Positions 35,063 to 43,711 of a DNA stretch of 64,000 nucleotides are shown in pieces (positions within the stretch are counted from its first letter, which is position 1; each line of letters opens with the position of its first letter). The position numbers and the translations under genes are program-made. The stretch is taken from positions 310,001 through 374,000 of the forward strand of contig JBCCDY010000001.1 in assembly GCA_039030555.1 (NCBI GenBank), read 5' to 3'. Under the pieces are notes generated by a model. It did not search any database. It was not told the DNA's origin and was given only the letters and a program-made list of their open reading frames with translations. This DNA comes from JBCCDY01 sp039030555. Lineage in GTDB: Bacteria; Bacteroidota; Bacteroidia; Cytophagales; Cyclobacteriaceae.

Positions 35063-35152
35063 CTACTTCTTCTTATGTCTGTTTTTTCTAAGCCTCTTTT
35101 TTCGCTTGTGAGTAGCGATCTTATGTCTTTTTCTTTTCTTACCACACGGCAT
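35063..35152 (-). CDS. AURKAIP1/COX24-domain small basic protein
   Basis: A 29-residue gene. It begins MPCGKKRKRHKIATHKRK and consists almost wholly of Lys, Arg and His. It matches the AURKAIP1/COX24 C-terminal domain (mitochondrial ribosomal protein mS38-type), which in Bacteroidota occurs as a separate tiny protein that I believe is a ribosome component. The position is consistent: it lies between the TPR gene (20 bases upstream) and rng (41 bases downstream). Start ATG at 35150-35152, stop TAG at 35063-35065. It is easily missed because of its size. The ribosomal link comes from the family name and is not shown by this sequence. Confidence 0.85.
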   Translation of the reverse strand: MPCGKKRKRHKIATHKRKKRLRKNRHKKK

Positions 35153-35172
35153 AATTTCCAATTTTAGTTCTA

Positions 35173-36015
35173 CTAATTTATTTCTTTCAGATAACTCTCG
35201 GCAATCGCAATTACTTCGGGGTCATCTGTCTGATCTTTTATTTTTGTGAATTGTTCTTTTGCCAGATTCTTCTTTCCGGTTTCCAGGTAACTCACTCCTA
35301 AGAAAATCTGTGCCTGAAGGTTAGAAGGATTAAGCTCAATAAGGTTTTCAAATCGATCTATTGCTTTGTCGTATTGACCAGACTGGATCGAGAGTACTCC
35401 TAAATTGAATATAGCTTCTTCATTATTCGGACTTTCTTCCAAAATTTCCCTTAGCATTACTATGCCTCTCATGGGATTTTCAGAAGCTATATAAGTCATT
35501 GCTAACTTATTTTTTGATGATACGTCATCCTTCTCATCAAGCACTTTTTCAAAGAACAATCTTGCTTTAGAAGCTAATTGTTGAGCTTTTTCCGGATCGA
35601 CTTCCGTTGAAAATGCATCAAAATAAGCCTGTCCGGCATTTTTATTGCTTTCGATACCCGGAGATTTTTCAGCTACGAGCTCAAAATATTTAGCACTACT
35701 ATCAAAAACAGCTTGATTTTGATAGGCTCTGGCTAAAGAGTCCGCAAAGATAAGAAAATTTTCTGTAGATGCGCTACTCTCTACTTTATCCGTCAATCGA
35801 TCAATATTTTCCCTCTCTTCAGGTAATATCTCAAAGCTATGAGGATTTTCTATTGCTTCCTGATCAGAAGATGTTTCTAGAGGGTCCGTTTTGGAATCTA
35901 CCTCTTCTACTGTAGTAAACTCATCTTCATTCTCAACAACCACGCGAGGTAGACTGTATAGAATTGCAATTACAACTGCACCAACGAGTACTGTAATAAT
36001 CTGTGGTCGCTTCAT
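35173..36015 (-). CDS. Membrane-anchored TPR protein
   Basis: 280 residues. One N-terminal membrane segment (about 5-25) precedes an acidic linker to about residue 60. The remainder is a run of TPR-like helices: YQNQAVFDSSAKYFELVAEKSPG, NKNAGQAYFDAF, EEAIFNLGVLSIQSGQYDKAIDRFENLIELNPSNLQAQIFLGVSYLETGKKNLAKEQF, among which the pattern W/N-x2-LG-x2-Y-x8-A-x3-F recurs. No catalytic domain is seen. It is 25 bases behind the HU gene and before the 29-residue gene and rng, in an order I have seen in other Bacteroidota. It may scaffold envelope or RNA-processing factors; no function is established. Confidence 0.8.
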   Translation of the reverse strand: MKRPQIITVLVGAVVIAILYSLPRVVVENEDEFTTVEEVDSKTDPLETSSDQEAIENPHSFEILPEERENIDRLTDKVESSASTENFLIFADSLARAYQNQAVFDSSAKYFELVAEKSPGIESNKNAGQAYFDAFSTEVDPEKAQQLASKARLFFEKVLDEKDDVSSKNKLAMTYIASENPMRGIVMLREILEESPNNEEAIFNLGVLSIQSGQYDKAIDRFENLIELNPSNLQAQIFLGVSYLETGKKNLAKEQFTKIKDQTDDPEVIAIAESYLKEIN

Positions 36016-36040
36016 AGCTTTCTTTAAAGCCTAAGGAAGG

Positions 36041-36334
36041 TTATTCCTTAATTTTATCGCTATTTTTTATTTTTTGAGTAAAAACTTTCGATGGCTTAAA
36101 GCTAGGCACGTAATGTTCGTCAATTACAATTGCTGTGTTTTTAGAAATATTTCTGGCAATCTTTCTTGCTCTCTTTTTATTTATAAAGCTCCCGAAGCCC
36201 CTTACGTAAATATTTTCACCATTGGCCATTGAGTTTTTTATTACGGAGAAAAAAGCTTCAACGGTAGTGGTTACATCTTCTTTAGGTATTCCAGTTTTAT
36301 CGGAAATTTCATTTATAACATCGGCTTTGGTCAC
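36041..36334 (-). CDS. HU/IHF-family DNA-binding protein
   Basis: 97 residues, the normal size of HU plus a short tail. The N-terminal helices read MTKADVINEISDKTGIPKEDV; the beta arm region ENIYVRGFGSFINKKRARKIARNISKN contains the GFGSF motif, although the arm-tip Pro is not obvious (the equivalent of the RNPRT loop is RKIARNISKN). It binds and bends DNA non-specifically as a nucleoid protein. It is the first gene of the minus-strand row HU-TPR-29 residues-rng and has its own promoter at 36387-36416. Confidence 0.93.
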   Translation of the reverse strand: MTKADVINEISDKTGIPKEDVTTTVEAFFSVIKNSMANGENIYVRGFGSFINKKRARKIARNISKNTAIVIDEHYVPSFKPSKVFTQKIKNSDKIKE

Positions 36335-36386
36335 TATATACTAATTTGTGTTTCTACAACGAGTTAATTATCAAGCACTTCGGGCA

Positions 36387-36416
36387 CAAATTTAATGGCA
36401 GTCTGTTGAAATCAAA
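36387..36416 (-). promoter_or_regulatory. Promoter of the HU operon (TTTG-N18-TAAATTTG)
   Basis: On the minus strand a -33 TTTG (36416-36413) is followed after 18 bases by a -7 box TAAATTTG (36394-36387), an exact match to TAnnTTTG with good spacing. It leaves a leader of about 45-50 bases before the start at 36334. It overlaps the divergent mutY promoter. Confidence 0.75.
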
Positions 36417-36433
36417 ACAAAACTTTACTTTTG
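36406..36433 (+). promoter_or_regulatory. Promoter of mutY (TTG-N17-TACTTTTG)
   Basis: On the plus strand a -33 TTG (36406-36408) is followed after 17 bases by TACTTTTG (36426-36433), an exact match to TAnnTTTG. It lies 25 bases before the TTG start of mutY. Its -33 element lies inside the spacer of the HU promoter on the other strand. Confidence 0.7.
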
Positions 36434-36458
36434 CACCCTTCATAAATCAAAGCTTGAG

Positions 36459-37520
36459 TTGGTAAGTTCCGAGTTTTCGCAGAAAATAATTTGGTGGTAT
36501 AATCTAAACAAAAGGAACCTGCCCTGGAGAAATACCAAAGATCCCTATGTTATTTGGCTTTCCGAAATAATACTTCAACAGACACGTGTAGAGCAAGGGC
36601 TTCCCTATTTTCAGAAATTTTTAGAAAAATATCCTAGTATTCATAAACTTGCAGCGGCTGAAGAGCAACAGATATTACGGCTTTGGCAAGGGCTTGGGTA
36701 TTATTCCAGGGCAAGAAACCTTCATGAAACTGCAAAATTTATTTCTGAAAAGCTTGATGGCAGGTTTCCTGATTCTTTCAAAGAGTTAAAGAAGTTGAAA
36801 GGAGTAGGAGATTATACAGCAGCTGCCATTGCTTCGTTTTCTTTTTTAGAACCGGTTCCAGTTGTAGATGGGAACGTATATAGAGTTCTTTCCCGGTATT
36901 TCGGGTTTGATTGGGATTTATCTAAGTCAGATACCAAAGGAAAATTCTTTGAAGCTGCTCAAAGTTTAATCCCTGAGCGTACACCAGATACATTCAACCA
37001 GGCTATTATGGAATTCGGTGCGCTCCAGTGCAAACCAAAAAATCCAGGCTGTTTGATGTGCCCATTGGTTGATTCGTGTGAAGCATTCCGGTTAAACAAA
37101 ATTCACGAACTACCTGTCAAGACCAAAAAACAAGCAAAAAAAGAGGTGTATTACTATTACATCATCTTTGAGAATAATCAGAAATATTTAATAAAAACGA
37201 GAACTGGAAAGGGAATCTGGAAAGGGCTGAATGAATTCCACCTTATAGATTTTGAAGAAGCGAAAAAGGAGGAATTTATTTTGAAAAAGATTGAAGGGTA
37301 TCTTTCTAAAGCTTATTCTGTAAAATCGATATCTGAAGAGGTAATCCATATTTTATCTCACAGAAAAATACATGCATATTTTATGCATATAGAGGTCGAA
37401 ATAGAAGATTTTGAACTTCTGAAATCCAAGTTGGGTTTGAATGACGCTTCCTTACAGGAAATAGAGAAAGTGCCTAAACCTATACTGATTGATAATTATT
37501 TGAACCATATTGTATTTTAG
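36459..37520 (+). CDS. mutY: A/G-specific adenine glycosylase
   Basis: 353 residues, the usual length. It removes adenine mispaired with 8-oxoguanine. The helix-hairpin-helix is LKGVGDYTAAAIASF, the catalytic Asp is in VVDGNVYRVLSRYF, and the 4Fe-4S ligands have the standard C-x6-C-x2-C-x5-C spacing (CKPKNPGCLMCPLVDSC). The C-terminal NUDIX-like 8-oxoguanine recognition domain follows (KGIWKGLNEFHLIDFEEA; LSHRKIHAYF). The start is taken at TTG 36459, since there is no upstream ATG in frame and this gives MVSSEFSQKIIWWYNLNKRNLPWR, the family start. It has a promoter at 36406 and leads into ssb. Confidence 0.95.
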   Translation: MVSSEFSQKIIWWYNLNKRNLPWRNTKDPYVIWLSEIILQQTRVEQGLPYFQKFLEKYPSIHKLAAAEEQQILRLWQGLGYYSRARNLHETAKFISEKLDGRFPDSFKELKKLKGVGDYTAAAIASFSFLEPVPVVDGNVYRVLSRYFGFDWDLSKSDTKGKFFEAAQSLIPERTPDTFNQAIMEFGALQCKPKNPGCLMCPLVDSCEAFRLNKIHELPVKTKKQAKKEVYYYYIIFENNQKYLIKTRTGKGIWKGLNEFHLIDFEEAKKEEFILKKIEGYLSKAYSVKSISEEVIHILSHRKIHAYFMHIEVEIEDFELLKSKLGLNDASLQEIEKVPKPILIDNYLNHIVF

Positions 37521-37548
37521 CTAATTTTAATATAAACAAGACAAAGTT

Positions 37549-37989
37549 ATGGCAGGAGTTAATAAAGTTATTTTAGTAGGAAATTTAGGAAAAGATCCCG
37601 AAGTGAGGCACTTAGAAAGTGGCGCAACGGTCGCCAATTTCACATTAGCTACTTCAGAAACATACAAAGATAGAAATAGTGGTGAGCGGGTTACCCAAAC
37701 CGAATGGCACAATATCGTTCTTTGGAGAGGCCTTGCCGATGTAGCCGAAAAATACCTTCGAAAGGGTAGCCAGGTTTACGTTGAAGGAAAGATCAAAACA
37801 AGATCATGGGAAGATAAAGATGGTAACACGCGGTACACCACAGAGGTAGTCGGGGATAATATGACGATGCTGGGCGGAAAATCTTCTGACGGAGGTGGTG
37901 GTTATTCGCCAGACCCTTTAAAAAGCAGTGCTCCTAGCCAAAATCAGCCTTCACAGGTAAGTGATGATATAGACGACCTGCCTTTTTAA
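37549..37989 (+). CDS. ssb: Single-stranded DNA-binding protein
   Basis: 146 residues. The OB fold (residues 1-108) starts MAGVNKVILVGNLGKDPEVR and carries WHNIVLWRGLADVAEKYLRKGS and VYVEGKIKTRSWEDKDG. A glycine-rich linker leads to the acidic tip DDIDDLPF, the conserved contact site for RecG, RecQ and other partners. It is 28 bases behind mutY and 14 bases before gldE, and recG lies further down the same row. The adjacency of ssb and recG is notable because RecG loads on the SSB tail, but operon order alone does not prove a special link. Confidence 0.97.
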   Translation: MAGVNKVILVGNLGKDPEVRHLESGATVANFTLATSETYKDRNSGERVTQTEWHNIVLWRGLADVAEKYLRKGSQVYVEGKIKTRSWEDKDGNTRYTTEVVGDNMTMLGGKSSDGGGGYSPDPLKSSAPSQNQPSQVSDDIDDLPF

Positions 37990-38003
37990 TCTAAAAAGAT
38001 ATC

Positions 38004-39356
38004 TTGGAATCATCGTTGGACGATCCTTTACCTGATTTATTCGTATTATCGAATATACTGGTATCTTCTGAGTTGCTATATTATCTCGTAAGCTTTCTTT
38101 TACTGATTGTACTAATCATTTTATCAGCTATGATTAGTGGGTCGGAAGTGGCCTTCTTTTCATTTAATCATTCTGATATTGAAAAGTGTAAACGAAGTAA
38201 TCTTGACTCTGAACGAAAGATCGTCCAGCTTCTAAAAGCACCAAAGAGTTTACTTGCAACCATACTCATTTTAAACAATGCAGTAAATATTGCCTTCGTT
38301 TCTGCAGCAACATTTACCGTCTGGCACTATGTCGGTTCTCCTAAGCTAACTTTAGAAACCTCAGCTTATTTAACCATTACAGTAACCATATCGCTCCTAC
38401 TCTTTGGAGAGGTGGTTCCAAAAATATATTCCAGCAAGAATAATCTCCGGTTTGCGAGATTTATGTCGGGGCCTCTGTGGGTATCAGGTATTATTTTGAA
38501 ACCCCTGTCCATTTTCCTTATAAAAATGAGTTCTATCATAGAAAAAAGGGTAGAAAGGAAAGGACATGATATCACTGTAGAAGAACTTAACCATGCTCTA
38601 GACCTCACTTCTGATGACGATGGGAACGATGGGGAAAAAGATATTTTAAAAGGAGTGGTCAACTTCGGTTCCTTAACGGTCAAGCAGGTTATGAAATCAC
38701 GCCTTGATATTATGGCTTTCGATTATGAAATGGATTTTCATGATCTAATGGACAAAGTGAATAAAACCGGTTTTTCAAGAGTTCCGGTTTTTAAGGAAAC
38801 CATTGATAAAATTGAGGGTATTCTGTACGTAAAGGATTTGCTTCCTCATATTGATAAAGAAGAGGGGTTCGGATGGCAAACGCTCTTGAGGTCTGCTTTC
38901 TATGTACCGGAGAGCAAAAAAATTGACTCTCTATTAAAAGACTTTCAGGAAAAAAGAGTTCATATGGCCATCGTTGTAGATGAGTATGGGGGTACTTCAG
39001 GCCTAATCACCCTTGAGGACCTTATCGAAGAAATAGTAGGAGAGATTAACGATGAGTTTGACGATGAAGGTATAGAGTACAATAAGCTTGACCAGAACAC
39101 CTACATTTTTGAAGCGAAAATATCGCTGAACGATTTTGCAAAAGCGCTGGAAATAGACGGCTCCATTTTCGAATCTGTTAAAGGAGAAAGTGAATCTTTG
39201 GCAGGTCTACTTCTTGAAATCCATTCTAAGTTCCCAAGGGTTGGTGAAAAAATCCTTTTTGAGAATTTTGTGTTCACTGTCGTTTCTGTTGATAGTAAAA
39301 AGATCCGGAAGGTTAGGGTCTTTATTAAACCGAAAGTTTTGGACGATGTATCTTAA
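38004..39356 (+). CDS. gldE: Gliding motility-associated protein GldE (CNNM/CorC-type)
   Basis: 450 residues from the TTG at 38004. The N-terminal DUF21 (CNNM) domain has four membrane segments between about 20 and 170 (LVSFLLLIVLIILSAMISGSEVAFFSF). Two CBS domains follow (about 225-350: VNKTGFSRVPVFKETIDKIEGILYVKDL, MAIVVDEYGGTSGLITLEDLIEEIVGEINDEFD), then a CorC_HlyC transporter-associated domain at 360-445. In Flavobacterium johnsoniae gldE lies beside gldD and supports gliding. The stop overlaps the start of gldD by 11 bases, confirming the pair. The name is chosen by this gldD link; family members elsewhere are magnesium/cobalt efflux proteins. Confidence 0.9.
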   Translation: MESSLDDPLPDLFVLSNILVSSELLYYLVSFLLLIVLIILSAMISGSEVAFFSFNHSDIEKCKRSNLDSERKIVQLLKAPKSLLATILILNNAVNIAFVSAATFTVWHYVGSPKLTLETSAYLTITVTISLLLFGEVVPKIYSSKNNLRFARFMSGPLWVSGIILKPLSIFLIKMSSIIEKRVERKGHDITVEELNHALDLTSDDDGNDGEKDILKGVVNFGSLTVKQVMKSRLDIMAFDYEMDFHDLMDKVNKTGFSRVPVFKETIDKIEGILYVKDLLPHIDKEEGFGWQTLLRSAFYVPESKKIDSLLKDFQEKRVHMAIVVDEYGGTSGLITLEDLIEEIVGEINDEFDDEGIEYNKLDQNTYIFEAKISLNDFAKALEIDGSIFESVKGESESLAGLLLEIHSKFPRVGEKILFENFVFTVVSVDSKKIRKVRVFIKPKVLDDVS

Positions 39357-39921
39357 ATGGCTTCCAATTCTTTTTGTATTTCTTTTCATCAGCTGTAAAG
39401 AGGATTATCTCCCTAAAAGGAAAGGTTATAACAGAATTATCCTTCCTGAAAAAGAATATGTAGCTCTTCCCGATACCTTACCTTACGCGTTTGAATATTC
39501 AAAGCATTCCAAAATATTGAGGGATTCTTCCTGGATGGCAGAACGCTATTGGATCGATTTGTTCTATCCTTATTTCGATGCTAACGTACAGATCACCTAC
39601 AAACCAATCAATAACGATGAGTCCTTATTAAAAGAGTATCTGAGTGATGCTTTTCAATTAACCTCTAAGCATCAAATTAAAGCGTATTCTATAGATGAAG
39701 TGTATGCAAAAACAAAAACTGGAAAAACAGCCACTTTAGTGGAATTAACAGGGGAAGTACCCTCTCAATTTCAGTTTTTAATTACCGACTCCACAGAACA
39801 TTTTCTAAGAGGAGCCCTTTATTTCAGAACTGCTACAAAAAATGATTCTCTCCAGCCGGCTATTGAATATATTAAAAGTGATATCCTTCACATGTTAAAC
39901 ACCCTGGAGTGGAGACTTTAA
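39346..39921 (+). CDS. gldD: Gliding motility lipoprotein GldD
   Basis: 191 residues from the ATG at 39346; a longer open frame upstream runs inside gldE and lacks the lipoprotein signal. The signal peptide ends FLFISCKED (lipobox Cys17). The family motif follows directly: DYLPKRKGYNRIILPEKEY. The middle shows MAERYWIDLFYPYFDANVQITYKPI and the C-terminus LRGALYFRTATKNDSLQPAIEYIKSDI. GldD is an envelope lipoprotein needed for gliding and type IX secretion. It overlaps gldE by 11 bases and precedes recG by 7 bases. Confidence 0.93.
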   Translation: MYLKWLPILFVFLFISCKEDYLPKRKGYNRIILPEKEYVALPDTLPYAFEYSKHSKILRDSSWMAERYWIDLFYPYFDANVQITYKPINNDESLLKEYLSDAFQLTSKHQIKAYSIDEVYAKTKTGKTATLVELTGEVPSQFQFLITDSTEHFLRGALYFRTATKNDSLQPAIEYIKSDILHMLNTLEWRL

Positions 39922-39928
39922 GAGAAAA

Positions 39929-42022
39929 GTGTCTAGATTTCTTGATACAAGTATTGAATTCATAAAAGGCATAGGGCCTCAAAAAGCCCAGCTCTTTAAA
40001 GAGGAGCTTGGGGTTGAGTCTTTTGATGACCTCCTCAATTTCTTTCCTTTCCGATATGAAGACCGCTCGCAGATTTCCAAAATTTCCAGTTTAGAAGACG
40101 ATAGCCCAAATGTTCTTTTGGTTGGTACCGTTTTAAATAAGTCCATCATTGGCATGAAAAGACAAAAACGGCTTGTTACTACTTTTGATGATGGGTCAGG
40201 AAAAATTGAATTGGTGTGGTTTAAAGGAGTTCCATGGATGGATAAAAAAGTGCTTCCGGGAACACGTTATCTGGTTTATGGAAAACCTACTTTATTCAAT
40301 AGGAAGTTCAATATAGCACATCCGGAAATTGAGGTTTATTCCTCAGCAAGTATTAATAATGGAGGCTTTGTGCCCGTCTATCATACTACCGAAAAGCTTA
40401 GAAGGAAATTCCTTGATAGCAGGGGTCTAGCGAAAATCATCCAGCCTTTTAGTATAGAAAAAAGCAAGCTCCTGAATGAAAATCTATCGGAGGCCCTTCT
40501 GCAAAAGACCAAAGTAATTTCAAGGGCAGATGCTTATAGCCAAGTTCATGCGCCAAAAGACCATAAAGAAGCTAAAGAAGCCCGGTTCAGGCTAAAACTC
40601 GAAGAGCTATTTTTCATTCAACTAAAGCTGCTGCTTCAAAAAGAAGGGAGAAAAGAGGTTTTTAAAGGACCGGTTTTCAATAAAGCAAAACTACTGACCC
40701 GGTTTTATAAGGAAATCATTCCATTTGAGTTGACGAATGCCCAAAAAAATGTGGTCAAGGAGATTTATGCGGATATGAATTCGGGCACGCAAATGAACAG
40801 ATTACTACAAGGTGATGTCGGTAGTGGAAAAACAATTGTCTCTTTCATTTGTATGCTTTTAGCCATCGATGGGGAAGCTCAATGTGCTTTAATGGCCCCT
40901 ACTGAAATATTAGCGCAACAGCACTTTCAAAATATTTCCGGTTTTTGCGAAAAGCTTGATATCGAAGTACTCTTACTTACAGGATCTACTAAAAAAGCTG
41001 AACGGCAAACCATTGATGAGAAATTGAGGTCGGGAAGTCTTGGTATTTTGGTCGGAACGCATGCCCTTTTGGAAGATAAAGTGGTTTTTAGAAATCTGGG
41101 ACTCGCAGTAATAGACGAACAGCATAGATTTGGAGTTGCCCAAAGGGCCAAACTATGGAATAAGAACAAAAGCTTATCTCCCCATATTTTAGTCATGACG
41201 GCTACACCGATCCCGAGAACTTTAGCAATGACGCTTTACGGTGATCTGGACGTTTCTGTGATCGATGAACTTCCAAAAGGGAGAAAACCTATTGAAACCA
41301 AACATTATTTCGATTCGGGCAGATTAAAGGTATTTGGTTTCCTAAAGAAGCAAATTGAATCGGGGAACCAGGTCTATATTGTTTATCCACTCATTGAAGA
41401 ATCCGAAAAATTAGACTTAAAAGACCTCATGGATGGTTATGAGAGCGTCAGAAGGTCATTTCCTGAGCTACCAATAGGCGTTCTTCATGGAAAAATGAAG
41501 CCACAGGATAAGGACTGGGAAATGGAAAGGTTTAAAAAAGGCGAAACCAAAATCTTAGTTTCCACTACAGTCATTGAGGTTGGAGTAGATGTTCCAAATG
41601 CTTCCGTAATGGTCATAGAAAATGCTGAAAAATTTGGCCTTGCCCAGTTGCACCAGCTCAGAGGAAGGGTTGGACGTGGAGGCACACAATCTTACTGTAT
41701 TCTAATGAGTGGTAATAAGCTCAGTAAAGATGCAAGGACGCGTATTCAGACTATGGTACGCACCAATAACGGTTTTGAAATAGCCGACGTTGACCTCAGC
41801 TTAAGGGGACCCGGTGAGATCTCCGGAACACGCCAAAGCGGAGGCCTGGAATTAAAGATCGCCAACTTAAGTGAAGATGGTAAATTACTGCAGGCAGCTC
41901 GAAATTTAGCTAAAGATGTGATTGAGGAAGACCCAAAATTAGAAATGCTTCAAAATAAAATGATGAAATTACACATCGATAGAATGAATGCCTCTTCAAT
42001 AAACTGGAACAGAATAAGTTAA
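39929..42022 (+). CDS. recG: ATP-dependent DNA helicase RecG
   Basis: 697 residues, matching RecG (about 690). An N-terminal wedge/OB domain (about 50-150) precedes a helicase core with Walker A GDVGSGKT near residue 290, VIDEQHRFGVAQRAKL (motif II), TATPIPRTLAMTLYGDLDVS and the motif VI region LHQLRGRVGRGG. The C-terminal TRG segment (RTNNGFEIADVDLSLRGPGEISGTRQSG) is present. It unwinds stalled forks and branched DNA. The start is the GTG at 39929, immediately behind gldD with GAGAAAA before it; no ATG gives the family N-terminus. A small secreted protein gene follows after 2 bases. Confidence 0.96.
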   Translation: MSRFLDTSIEFIKGIGPQKAQLFKEELGVESFDDLLNFFPFRYEDRSQISKISSLEDDSPNVLLVGTVLNKSIIGMKRQKRLVTTFDDGSGKIELVWFKGVPWMDKKVLPGTRYLVYGKPTLFNRKFNIAHPEIEVYSSASINNGGFVPVYHTTEKLRRKFLDSRGLAKIIQPFSIEKSKLLNENLSEALLQKTKVISRADAYSQVHAPKDHKEAKEARFRLKLEELFFIQLKLLLQKEGRKEVFKGPVFNKAKLLTRFYKEIIPFELTNAQKNVVKEIYADMNSGTQMNRLLQGDVGSGKTIVSFICMLLAIDGEAQCALMAPTEILAQQHFQNISGFCEKLDIEVLLLTGSTKKAERQTIDEKLRSGSLGILVGTHALLEDKVVFRNLGLAVIDEQHRFGVAQRAKLWNKNKSLSPHILVMTATPIPRTLAMTLYGDLDVSVIDELPKGRKPIETKHYFDSGRLKVFGFLKKQIESGNQVYIVYPLIEESEKLDLKDLMDGYESVRRSFPELPIGVLHGKMKPQDKDWEMERFKKGETKILVSTTVIEVGVDVPNASVMVIENAEKFGLAQLHQLRGRVGRGGTQSYCILMSGNKLSKDARTRIQTMVRTNNGFEIADVDLSLRGPGEISGTRQSGGLELKIANLSEDGKLLQAARNLAKDVIEEDPKLEMLQNKMMKLHIDRMNASSINWNRIS

Positions 42023-42024
42023 CT

Positions 42025-42789
42025 ATGCACTTCAAATTATTAAAACTAGCATCAATAGCCTTTTTGGTCTTGTGGATAGATATGGAAGGCTTTTCCCAGG
42101 ATAGCAATCCTGCAGCAGATGGATTTAGAAGCGATATCTCCGATGAAAAAGCCATAAAAATTGCCGACGAGATAATGATAGCCATGGGAAGAAGGGAAAA
42201 CTGGGATAAAACAAGATATTTGAGCTGGAGTTTTTTTGGTAGGCGTACTCATTTATGGGATAGATATACCGGGGATATTCGAATAGAAATCCCCGTGGAC
42301 GATATGACCATCCTCATGAACATCAACTCCGAAAAAGGAAAAATTCGAAAAAATGGAGAAGTGCTACAGAATTCAGATTCCATCGAAAAATATCTTGATC
42401 TGGGAAAAAGGCTCTGGATCAACGATTCCTATTGGCTCGTGATGCCTTTCAAGTTAAAAGACTCCGGAGTGGCCTTAAGAAAAATCGATAATATGAGCGA
42501 AAACCCTGAAGGTGTTCCGAGTGACGTTCTACAACTAACCTTCGAATCGGTTGGAGTAACCCCTGAAAACAAATACCTGGTCTTCGTTGGAAAGGATAGT
42601 CGTTTGATCAATTACTGGTCATTTTTTAGAACAGCTGATCAGAAGGAAGCCGATTTCAGTACTCCATGGAGCGATTATAAAAAGTATAATGAAATACTAT
42701 TGTCTGGAAACAGAGGGAAAAACAGCCTTGCCAATATTGATGTGCTGAATGAAAATGAAGTAGATCCTGAAAAATTTTCTAAATTTTAG
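42025..42789 (+). CDS. Secreted protein of unknown function
   Basis: 254 residues. The signal peptide is about residues 1-23 (SIAFLVLWIDMEGFSQ). The mature protein has DEKAIKIADEIMIAMGRRENWDKTRYLSWSFFGRRTHLWDRYTGD near its start and then beta strands (IRIEIPVDDMTILMNI, YWLVMPFKLKDSGVALR). The layout, with a curved beta-sheet following an N-terminal helix, resembles LolA/LolB-type proteins, but I cannot align it safely. Related sequences in Bacteroidota are uncharacterised. It starts 2 bases after recG, so translation is probably coupled. Confidence 0.75.
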   Translation: MHFKLLKLASIAFLVLWIDMEGFSQDSNPAADGFRSDISDEKAIKIADEIMIAMGRRENWDKTRYLSWSFFGRRTHLWDRYTGDIRIEIPVDDMTILMNINSEKGKIRKNGEVLQNSDSIEKYLDLGKRLWINDSYWLVMPFKLKDSGVALRKIDNMSENPEGVPSDVLQLTFESVGVTPENKYLVFVGKDSRLINYWSFFRTADQKEADFSTPWSDYKKYNEILLSGNRGKNSLANIDVLNENEVDPEKFSKF

Positions 42790-42852
42790 CCCTCTTAGAT
42801 TATTGGAACCTTATTTGATAAACCAAAACCAATTGAACTAAACGATCACAAA

Positions 42853-43665
42853 ATGAAGCATTTAATTCTATTCTCATTTTTATTGACTACTAGTGCATTT
42901 GCACAGGAAGCTGTGTATATGCAGTGGAGTAATAAAAACTTAAAATCCGGAAAAACAGAAGTCGCTGATATTTATGCGAACAATAATAAAGTAGTCACTA
43001 AAGACGGTTCTAACTCTTTCATATTCGATGCACGGAATGAAACATTCATGACGGTCGATGATAAGAAGAAGGAGTACATTGTTATGACAAAAAGTGATTT
43101 GAATGTAGCCAAAGAACAATTCAAACAAATGGCTACTTTAATGCAAACGCAGCTACAAAATTTACCGGAAGCACAAAGAAAAGCAATGGAAAAGCAGTTT
43201 TCGGCCTTCTTGGGTGATGGCGAAATGCCTGAAGTTACTTACAAGAAGACAGGAAATTCCAAAGTGAAAAGCTGGTCTACAGATAAGTACGATGTTTTTG
43301 AAGATGGTAATAAGACTGCAGAGGTAGAGCTTTCCTCATTCGAGACCTTGGGAATTTCAAAAAGCGATTTTCAAGCTATGGAAAAGTTAGCTGATTTTAT
43401 TACTGAAAATCTTTCCGAATTTACTTCTATGGTTAAAACGGGTGGCGGTTCTTCATTTCTTGGATTCGGAGATGAGAACTCTCCCATATTTCAGTCTGGT
43501 ATTCCAGTAAAAGTGGTCAATTTTTCTAGCGGATCACCTGATACAGAGACTATAGTAACTACTGTGGATAAGAAAAACGTTGATTCTTCTGTGTTTGAGG
43601 TTCCTAAAGGATATAAGAAAACAAGTCTGCAGGAAATGATGCAGGGCTCTTTCTTCGGTAGATAA
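42853..43665 (+). CDS. DUF4412-like secreted protein
   Basis: 270 residues. The signal peptide ends TSAFAQEA (about residue 18). The mature domain begins AVYMQWSNKNLKSGKTEVADIYANNNKVVTK and shows DARNETFMTVDDKKKEYIVMTKSDL and KSWSTDKYDVFEDGNKTAEVELSS, a pattern I match to DUF4412. The first part may bind a hydrophobic ligand, as in the LolA fold, but that is a guess. There is a 63-base gap after the preceding gene and a clear terminator behind this one at 43685. Function unknown. Confidence 0.7.
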   Translation: MKHLILFSFLLTTSAFAQEAVYMQWSNKNLKSGKTEVADIYANNNKVVTKDGSNSFIFDARNETFMTVDDKKKEYIVMTKSDLNVAKEQFKQMATLMQTQLQNLPEAQRKAMEKQFSAFLGDGEMPEVTYKKTGNSKVKSWSTDKYDVFEDGNKTAEVELSSFETLGISKSDFQAMEKLADFITENLSEFTSMVKTGGGSSFLGFGDENSPIFQSGIPVKVVNFSSGSPDTETIVTTVDKKNVDSSVFEVPKGYKKTSLQEMMQGSFFGR

Positions 43666-43684
43666 AACCCAACGCTGCTAGAAC

Positions 43685-43711
43685 AAGAGCATACTTTTTG
43701 CTCTTATTTTT
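43685..43711 (+). terminator. Intrinsic terminator behind the DUF4412-like gene
   Basis: AAGAGCA (43685-43691), loop TACTTTT, TGCTCTT (43699-43705), then ATTTTT. A perfect 7-base stem with a T tract. It overlaps the stop codon of the opposite-strand lipoprotein gene at 43704. Confidence 0.8.

Noticed and set aside
39190..39345. Longer gldD frame starting inside gldE.
   Set aside because: It is an alternative frame of the gldE CBS/CorC end; the ATG at 39346 gives a lipoprotein signal with the expected Cys.
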